This document shows positions 57,499-64,000 of a stretch of 64,000 bases of DNA, piece by piece (positions within the stretch are counted from its first letter, which is position 1; each line of letters starts with the position of its first letter). The notes below the pieces were generated by a model. The model was not told the origin of the DNA. It did not search any database and saw only the letters and a program-made list of their open reading frames with translations. The translations under genes were made by a program, and so were the position numbers. Source of the stretch: Meandrina meandrites (taxonomy: Eukaryota > Cnidaria > Anthozoa > Scleractinia > Meandrinidae); NCBI GenBank assembly GCA_963693305.1, contig OY855916.1, positions 8,582,001-8,646,000 on the forward strand, given 5' to 3'.

Positions 57499-60400
57499 AC
57501 TCAGTCCTGTTATCAATTAATCACAAGTATAACAAAATTCGAGAAAAAATTTAGATAAAGCGAAGCCTACTAAGGACTTATCATCATTACGGCAAAAAAG
57601 CCATTCTTGAAGCTGAAGGTTTTAGGAATATCAAGCAGTATTTAGTCACAACAAGGAACCAAATAAAGAGCGCGCGCATACGCAACACGCGAACTTTGTT
57701 ATTGGACACCTTGTTATTGGACACCTTGTTATTGGACAGTTTGTTATTGGACACTTTAGCTGCGCACGCTCCAATTTGGTAAAAAATAGGGCGTGCTAAG
57801 AACCAATCAGATTCGAGAATTTTGTTATAGTTGTGATTAGTAAAGTTATGGAAGCTACAACATTGTGTAATCTTACAGCTTGCGTGAAGGTTAGGACTTT
57901 TTAACATCTACCTACCGGAGCTTTTTCAGTGCGAGACTTAAAAAATCTTCATACATGAAGTATAAATCACACTTAACTTTTTTTTTTCAAGTTAAAAAAA
58001 AAGTTGACAACTAGAGGACTAGAACCCGGGTAGTCAGATTACCAAGCGAGAATCATACCCACTAAACTACCAAGGACTAGCTGCCAGAAAAGTGGAAATG
58101 TTGGATATATCTTATAACCCCAATATAAAGGCTAACCGCAAGCAACCAAAGTTAACGTAGGCTAACCGGAGTGCTACTTAGGCTAACCGGAGTGCTCGTT
58201 AGGCTAACCGGAGTACTAGTTTGGCTAACCGGAGTGCTAACTGGGCTAACCGGAGTGCTAACTGGGCTAACCAAGTTATAATGCTATGATGTGGTATAAT
58301 TCATCACCAGGTGTCCACCTCCCGTAGGTAGATACTAAATTTTTTTAACCTTGCGTGAAAGCCATTCAGTTTCTTTCCCAAAGGAAAAATTGCTCAGTAA
58401 GATTGAAGTTTGATGAGCTTCATCACCAACTCAGTATTCTTTGTGGTGAGTGTGTGCACGCTGGTTTACAAGTGACATAAGCTTACATCATCGCTGCCAT
58501 AAATTACACCCACTTTCAGTGTTACGTGCAAAGCAGTTATCTTTCAACATCCATCTTCTGACATCGTCTTTCGATATGTTTAACAGACAAGGATCAAAAA
58601 ATTGGTGGATTTCGCTCCTTGCTTGTTTAACATGTCGAAAGATGACGATGTCAAAAGATGGACCCCGAAAGATAGGCAATTAATGCAAGTAACACTCACT
58701 GAAAGTTGGGGTAATGTTGGTGGACATTTCTAGTTTCTATTTCTGGAGACTTTTCTAGTAACTAGCACTATCCATATTTTGAACAACTGGTCCTTGAGTG
58801 GGTAAAATAGCTAAACTCTAGAGGGAGGATACACCAATGCAGAGACAGATCTAGTGGGAGGGTGCAGGAGGTGTGCACCCCACCCCCCTGAGATGACCTG
58901 GCAGGCTAAGTTCTAATACAACTGGTATTCTGCATACAAAAAAAAAAAAACTATGTACAGCCCTTTCTAAGAACAATCCTGGATCCACACCTGCAATGAA
59001 AGTGATCAGATTTTGGTCGCGCTAAGGGTGTTAGGACAGAATGCCATTATAGTGAGCCATCAAGGTGTTATTTAGGGTTGCATATGAAGAAATAAAAAAT
59101 GCTGTCAAAAATTCAGTAGCTTCAATAAGTACCAACGGCCGACAAAACGTGTTGGGTGGCTACTACGCTCAGCGGAGAAGTTGGCTACTTTTTCCCCTAA
59201 ATTGAATTAACTAGAGAAAGATCCTTTCAAACCTTGTTGATACAGTTGGTTACTCTATTCTAACTAGCTGCTACTTCAAATTTTATTGAAACCCCTGTGT
59301 CATACATTTGTTAGCAGTCTAGACCAATTAGACATGAAATGTCTTTTAAAAAAGCAACAAGCTTTAACCATGCTAAGATTGGCCCCCTTATAAATAATCA
59401 GATGTTTTCTGGTAGTTCTGATTTTCCAACAAGCATCCCAGTCCATTTCATATGGCAGCCCTCCCCTCCCCCAGGGATGGATCTCAAACTGAGACTTTGT
59501 CTGTTACATCCAGTGTTAACACATTTACTAATACATACCATGGCAACTAGCAGTATAAGGGCATAAGTGGCCAGCCGTTTACAGGAGCTTGCACAACTCG
59601 CATTGAACATCGTTAATGCAGAACATAAAGAACCAATAATAATATTATAATTGTTTGTTTTATTGTCCTTTACAATACCAATCATTGCAAAAAACCTGAA
59701 CTGTAATTAGATTTATTCTTTTCGGTGTCCATTAATGGGAACTTGAAAAAGAAATGGGTTTAAATCGTTCCCCTTGAAAGTGTCCCCATCCGCTTTCTGG
59801 AACGTGAAAATAAAGAGCTTGTATGGGATTTTGTCAAGGCGGTTGCAAGTAGAACTGTCTGCTTACAAGAGTGTCCATTAAGAGAGCTTTGTACATGGTT
59901 TTATTCTAATTTATTGTACATATTGGATTTTGTCCAGAAGTTCAAACGTGGGGCATCACAAGATGAGGACAACACTGATGTTGTCAGAAGAGTACTTGCT
60001 CCACTTTCCTCCCAGGAAAATCAGGGCTCCAGCAACTTCTCAGCTCACGTAATTATGTTAATAAAAATTGTTTTGTTTGCTATTTTTTGTTACCTTGTTG
60101 AGATTCAGACATTCAGATAATAATTCTCGCATTTTGCATGCCTGACTTTATTTTGAAATCCTGAGAGCAAGAAATCAGATCTTAAGTACTTTTTAAACTG
60201 TATTAAGATTCATAGAGTTCACTCTGCCCTTTTGCATCAATATAGGAGGCACTGATTCGCAAGATTCTTGCCAAGCCTTTCAAAGTTCCCATTCCTAATT
60301 ATCAAGGTAAGATCAATAATTTATCACAAAAAAGTATGCTGCGTCAGTTTCATAAAATATGTACATGTACATGTACATCTGGTCTGTTGTTTCAACAGAC

Positions 60401-63400
60401 TTTGCCTCATTAACTAAGGCTCGGACAGTTGGTGCTTAACTATCCTTTGTCTAGCATTACAGCAAAGAGCCCAAAACTGTGACCACTTTTAATTAATTTA
60501 CATTTTTCCATGCATTAATTATCCAACTCAGAGGCTGAGGACAGCTTCCAATTGACTTCTGATTGGATAAAATCTGCACAAAAGAATGTGAATAAATCAA
60601 TTTTTAGTGGTCACACTTTTGGGCTCCTTGCTGTAAATGACCAGAGAGGGATACATGCTCACTGTATAGGCGTGGTGGCCTAATGGTTAGCACGCTGGGG
60701 CTGGCTGGAGTCTGGATCAAATGGTCTGGTTACGAGCCCTGGTTGGGGGCATTGTGTTATCTTCTTAGGCAAGACACTTTACTCTCATAGTGCCTCTCTT
60801 CACCCAGGTTTATAAATGGGTACCGGCAAATTTTCTGCTGGGGGTGGCCCTGCGATGGACTAGCATCCCATCCAGGGGGGGGGAGTAGAAATACTCCTAG
60901 TCACTTTAATGTTACAGAAACTGAGATAAGCTCCAGCAGTGTGCATGACTTGGCTCGAGGCTTTACCTTACTGTAAATGACTATAGAGTGATACGTGTTC
61001 ATTATATAGAGTAGTGTGCCACAATAACCACTGAGGATGCTTTGCTTGTTTAAGGGTGTACCTATGCAAGGGGACTAGGTATCAAACGAAAAGGGCCTCG
61101 CAGAGCTCTGCATGATCCTTTTGAAGAAGATGCTCTGGTGCTCTACTCTCCACCAGAACTCACAGCTCATGAGAAGCTTACAGCTGATCTGTAAGTATTA
61201 AAATAATATTTAGCAAATAACAAACCATCTGTATGCGGTGGTCACACTTGTGTCATCACACACATAATATTATTTGTCATTAAGTAAATGGACCCATGTC
61301 TCTATACACATCGGTGTCCTGACTGTTCTATGGTCCCAGCCACAGTTCCCATATGGTTTGTAAGGGGCTGGGGTTTAAAACAACCTTTGGATTTGCCTCT
61401 GGAGTAAATGGCGGGGTCAATGATTTTATCTGAGATCCTTATGCCTACAATGTAGCTACATGTATGCCATGCTGAGAAGTCAGAACTAGGATGACACAAC
61501 TGGCCATGGTTACTACTCCACACCCGGGAAGTTGGCTGTGCACATGCATACAGGTTCTGGCCAAACTGAAGAGATGAGCAGTGTAACCATTGCATTGAGA
61601 TGGTTTACTGTACTAAGTGTGATATGGAAGACGTTTTGAAAACTGATAGAAACTTATGTTTATAAACTAAGCCATCCCCCTTGACCCAACATGACTTGTT
61701 TTCAAGAATTTATAAAAGCCCTGGTAACTGCTGAGAAAGTGAGTGCACAATGATGCATGATCATGACACTTGTATCTGCCGCATGTACTTTGCATGTTAC
61801 ACCCGTTGACTAAACAAAAAAGCTTGTGCAAAATTCAGACTTTTCACTGAGGCAGACAATCTTTGTGTTTGTCACATAATCTCTATTGTCATGTAATCTC
61901 TTCTTTGTGGAGAAGGAGAGATTATGTGACGAGCACAAGGAGTATTTGCATATATAGGAGGCTATGACTTACTAAGGGTAGCCTACAAATACGTTAAAAC
62001 CAGTCCTTTGCTTTTAATGTGATAATTGTCCAAACCATTGATGGTGTGAAAGAATCAGGGTTTCACTTTTACAGACTTACATGTATGCCTCAGAATTGTG
62101 AACCGTTAGAAAAAAAGCCGTCACTCAGTTGGCTTTAAAAACAAACCGATGAAGGCCTAAGTTTTTTGGCCGAAACGTCTTAAAAAGTTTTATTAACGTT
62201 GTTTCAAACGTTACAACAAGTCAGCGTCGAGCACAATAATTTACATTATAATGTATGCCTCTGAATACTGTGATATATTTAATTAATTTCTCCTTTGTTT
62301 TTTTCTTTTTTTTTTGTACCATTGTTTACTGATTCAGAGAGAATCAAGAAGTTCATGGTAAGGTCTAATTTTATATTTTTAATTAATTTATGTATTACTT
62401 TAAGACAAGAGTTACATGTTATTTTTACATTGTAAATTAACTGTTCACTACAAATCATATAATCTATTTCTTAGAAGATTTTTTTATTACATGAAGTTGC
62501 CAAGGCTAGTCACAATTTATAGTGCAAAATACATGTACATGCACCTTCTAGTGAAGTTGTTGAATCCTGATTGTCAACTAACCAATTGACCAACTAACCA
62601 ATATATTCATGTAGCTACATGTAACTACTTAACTTTGGAATGATCAGATTGCTTTAATTTATATACTATTTATCAATGCTATTGTTTGCATTTGAACAGT
62701 TGTTGTTGATCCATTGCTTGGTAAAATACTCCGTCCTCATCAGAGAGAGGTAAGCCTTTTCAGAGCCTAGTACCAAGCCAGAATACAGCTATTTCGAGAA
62801 AGGTTGTCGGAAAAAGGCATCAAATGAAAGTGCATGTGACAAGACCAAAAGGTGGTCTGGGTATCCACTAGAATTTTGCATATTGGCCTAAAAAATTTAC
62901 AAGTTTGCATTTTTGCACATGGAGAATTTGTTTTTTCTCTCAGGGGTCTATATACAGCTTTTCTTTTACGGTCGCATGTCTTTGAGTGAGGAAAATTCTT
63001 CTAAACTTCAGAGGGGCTAAACATACCTTGTTTCTACATGTCTGAAAGGAAAGAATTCGCGCTTATTTTGTTGTTATATCTCATTAGTATTTAACATGTG
63101 CAGTGGCTCAATACGTCTACCCATACTACCTTTTGGGATTGGCTTATGCAGTTTTGTGCTTTTCCGACAACGTTTCTGGAAATAGCTGTATACAGTCATG
63201 CATTTTCTGTTGCTCTAGCATGAAGTGTCTAGGATTATTGTTACAATTTACTATCCTGGATGAAATGCTATTGAGTCCATTGTTGGTTACAGCCTCCACC
63301 CCTCCCCTCCAGCAGTTTGCCCTGGTATTAAACCAATACTCATTTACTTTCCTGGATGGAGAGGGGCACTTTGGAAGGCATGTCATATTTATGTGATATT

Positions 63401-63490
63401 TTTAAATGACAGGGTGTAAAGTTTTTATATGACTGTGTGACTGGCCAGAGGATCCAAGGAAGTCATGGATGTATCATGGCAGATGAAATG
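57036..63490 (+). CDS. RAD54L: DNA repair translocase RAD54 (RAD54L), N-terminal exons, 3' end outside window
   Basis: Exons: 57036-57038 (ATG alone), 57211-57294, 59938-60048, 60246-60306, 61055-61190, 62338-62357, 62700-62749, 63413-63490. They are phase-consistent and give 181 codons. Hallmarks are RRSLAPSQ directly after the Met, [60 protein letters not shown] and [11 protein letters not shown]. The next residues in the family, the GLGKT Walker A of the SNF2 ATPase, fall in the next exon beyond the edge. RAD54 is the SNF2-family motor that works with RAD51 in homologous recombination in the nucleus. An additional small exon in 57295-59937 cannot be excluded. Confidence 0.92.
57371..57514. 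mobile_element. Near-palindromic MITE (144 bp) in RAD54 intron
   Basis: AGGACTGAGTG mirrors CACTCAGTCCT. Inward, GTCCAATTCGGTCTGTAATC mirrors GATTACAGACCGAATTGGAC, and AAATCGGAC mirrors GTCCGATTT around a short GC-rich loop. It can fold as a single hairpin. Confidence 0.9.
57697..57765. repeat. 15-bp tandem repeat, TTGTTATTGGACACC unit
   Basis: Four copies of TTGTTATTGGACA(C/G)(C/T) at 15-bp spacing in the RAD54 intron. Confidence 0.9.
58010..58080 (-). repeat. Degenerate tRNA-Pro-like sequence
   Basis: The minus strand has TAGTTTAGTGGGTATGATTCTCGCTTGG, close to the D and anticodon arms of a proline tRNA (TGG anticodon position), and CCGGGTTCTAGTCC as a damaged B-box. The T stem and acceptor do not pair, so it is a pseudogene or SINE head. 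Confidence 0.4.
58130..58275. repeat. 24-bp tandem repeat, GGCTAACCGGAGTGCTA unit
   Basis: About six units of GGCTAACCGGAGTGCTAxCTx, each 22-24 bp, with degenerate ends, in the RAD54 intron. Confidence 0.9.
58480..58712. mobile_element. Imperfect foldback element in RAD54 intron
   Basis: GACATCGTCTTTCGATATGT pairs with ACATGTCGAAAGATGACGATGTC, and TTTAACAGACAAGGA with TCCTTGCTTGTTTAA. Farther out, ACTTTCAGTGTTACGTGCA pairs with TGCAAGTAACACTCACTGAAAGT. Confidence 0.7.
60457..60636. mobile_element. 180-bp MITE with imperfect 30-bp inverted repeats
   Basis: TTACAGCAAAGAGCCCAAAA with CTGTGACCACT at the left mirrors AGTGGTCACACTTTTGGGCT with CCTTGCTGTAA at the right, with only a few mismatches. 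In RAD54 intron 4. Confidence 0.8.
60665..60965 (+). mobile_element. tRNA-derived SINE, fullest copy
   Basis: The head GGCGTGGTGGCCTAATGGTTAGCACGC carries an A-box-like segment, and GGTTACGAGCCCTGG is a B-box-like one. The body has TTAGGCAAGACACTTTACTC, GTGCCTCTCTTCACCCAGG, CCTGCGATGGACTAGCATCC and GAGTAGAAATACTCCTAGTC. Similar CTGTAAATGAC...TATAG sequences lie on both sides (about 60630 and 60972). Fragments of the same family are at 5700-5915 and 7195-7360. Confidence 0.8.
61862..61942. repeat. Short foldback repeat
   Basis: CTTTGTGTTTGTCACATAATCTCT pairs imperfectly with AGAGATTATGTGACGAGCACAAGG around a spacer of about 35 bp, in a RAD54 intron. Confidence 0.6.
62146..62182 (+). ncRNA. 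Hammerhead-ribozyme-like motif E
   Basis: CCGATGA, A, GGCC, a 10-nt loop, GGCC, GAAACGTC. Stem II is a perfect 4-bp helix, and the ACGT palindrome and GAA are intact. The core differs from CTGATGA by one base and has the extra A seen in motifs A and B. Sense strand of a RAD54 intron. Confidence 0.4.
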
Positions 63491-63514
63491 GTAAATTTCA
63501 AGTTCCATGTAGTA

Positions 63515-63997
63515 ATTTCTTTAAGGACGGTGCCTACTTTTGTTACTGCGCACATCTTCTGCGCATCACGCAAGGCATCGATCGCACTAGACGCGCGCAA
63601 TAAGGGAGTTTGCTCACTCAAAATGATGAATTCAACTTCGCGGCCAAGCGCGCGACTAAAATGCAAGAAAATTTCGGTTGCAACGAAATCCAGTTAATGG
63701 ACGTACTAAACCAGGAACAGCGAAAGAGTTACGTACATATCAGTAAGCCCTAAACGCTTATCGATAAAAATGGTTCACATTTAACAGTCTGAAACAAATC
63801 GCTAATCACTCAAACGTAATCAGCAAACTGCTACATGTAACTATATATGGCGTAGTGCACGCGTGAAAAATTGCGCGGGAAGCAAGTATTTAACTCGCTA
63901 GGGAGGGGATAGGAAAAGTGTAACTGACCTCAAAAGCGATTCCATACAACTTGTATAGTTTTTAAAAACGCGTGGTGACCCATACTTTTTATTTCAT
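63515..63997 (+). mobile_element. Start of a TTAAGGACGGTGCC-type repeat in a RAD54 intron
   Basis: TTTAAGGACGGTGCCTAC and TACTGCGCACATCTTCTGCGCATCACG resemble the left interior of the TTAA element at 48258-48910 (TTTAAGGACGTTCGCGC, CCTTACTGCGCACGTAATTCC). The right end is not in the window, so limits are unknown. Confidence 0.4.
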
Positions 63998-64000
63998 AAA

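Overview
The window is eukaryotic nuclear DNA. It is AT-rich, its genes are split by GT-AG introns, and it is crowded with small transposons. The genes are metazoan (two rhodopsin-class receptors, a gremlin-like cystine-knot protein, RAD54), and the repeat families resemble those I associate with stony corals. The best guess is an anthozoan cnidarian, probably a scleractinian coral; the species cannot be read from the sequence.

Layout. (1) 209-14698, plus: the 3' part of a multi-exon GH116/DUF608 glycoside hydrolase. I could thread 23 exons with consistent phase into 647 codons; the 5' end lies outside the window. Its first large intron carries a nested 3.5 kb transposon complex. (2) 14.7-20.1 kb: no host gene, but a tRNA-derived repeat, inverted-repeat elements and a decayed Penelope-like retroelement. 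(3) 20127-21056, minus: an intronless class A GPCR. A relic of a second copy of its promoter and first codons lies just upstream. (4) 21.4-27.6 kb: mobile elements and a LINE 3' end. (5) 27643-33761, minus: a five-exon leucine-rich-repeat GPCR (LGR) of 615 residues. (6) 34-40.6 kb: repeats only. (7) 40659-41567, minus: a gremlin/DAN-family secreted protein. (8) 42-57 kb: repeats, including several nested transposons. (9) 57036 to the right edge, plus: the N-terminal exons of RAD54 (RAD54L), cut off just before the Walker A motif.

The five genes do not form a pathway. The striking content is in the non-coding DNA: at least five hammerhead-ribozyme-like motifs, several insertions with identifiable target-site duplications and clear nesting order, and one minisatellite unit that recurs at several loci in both orientations. 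Intron-exon models were built by eye from splice sites, reading phase and family motifs. They have not been checked against transcripts.
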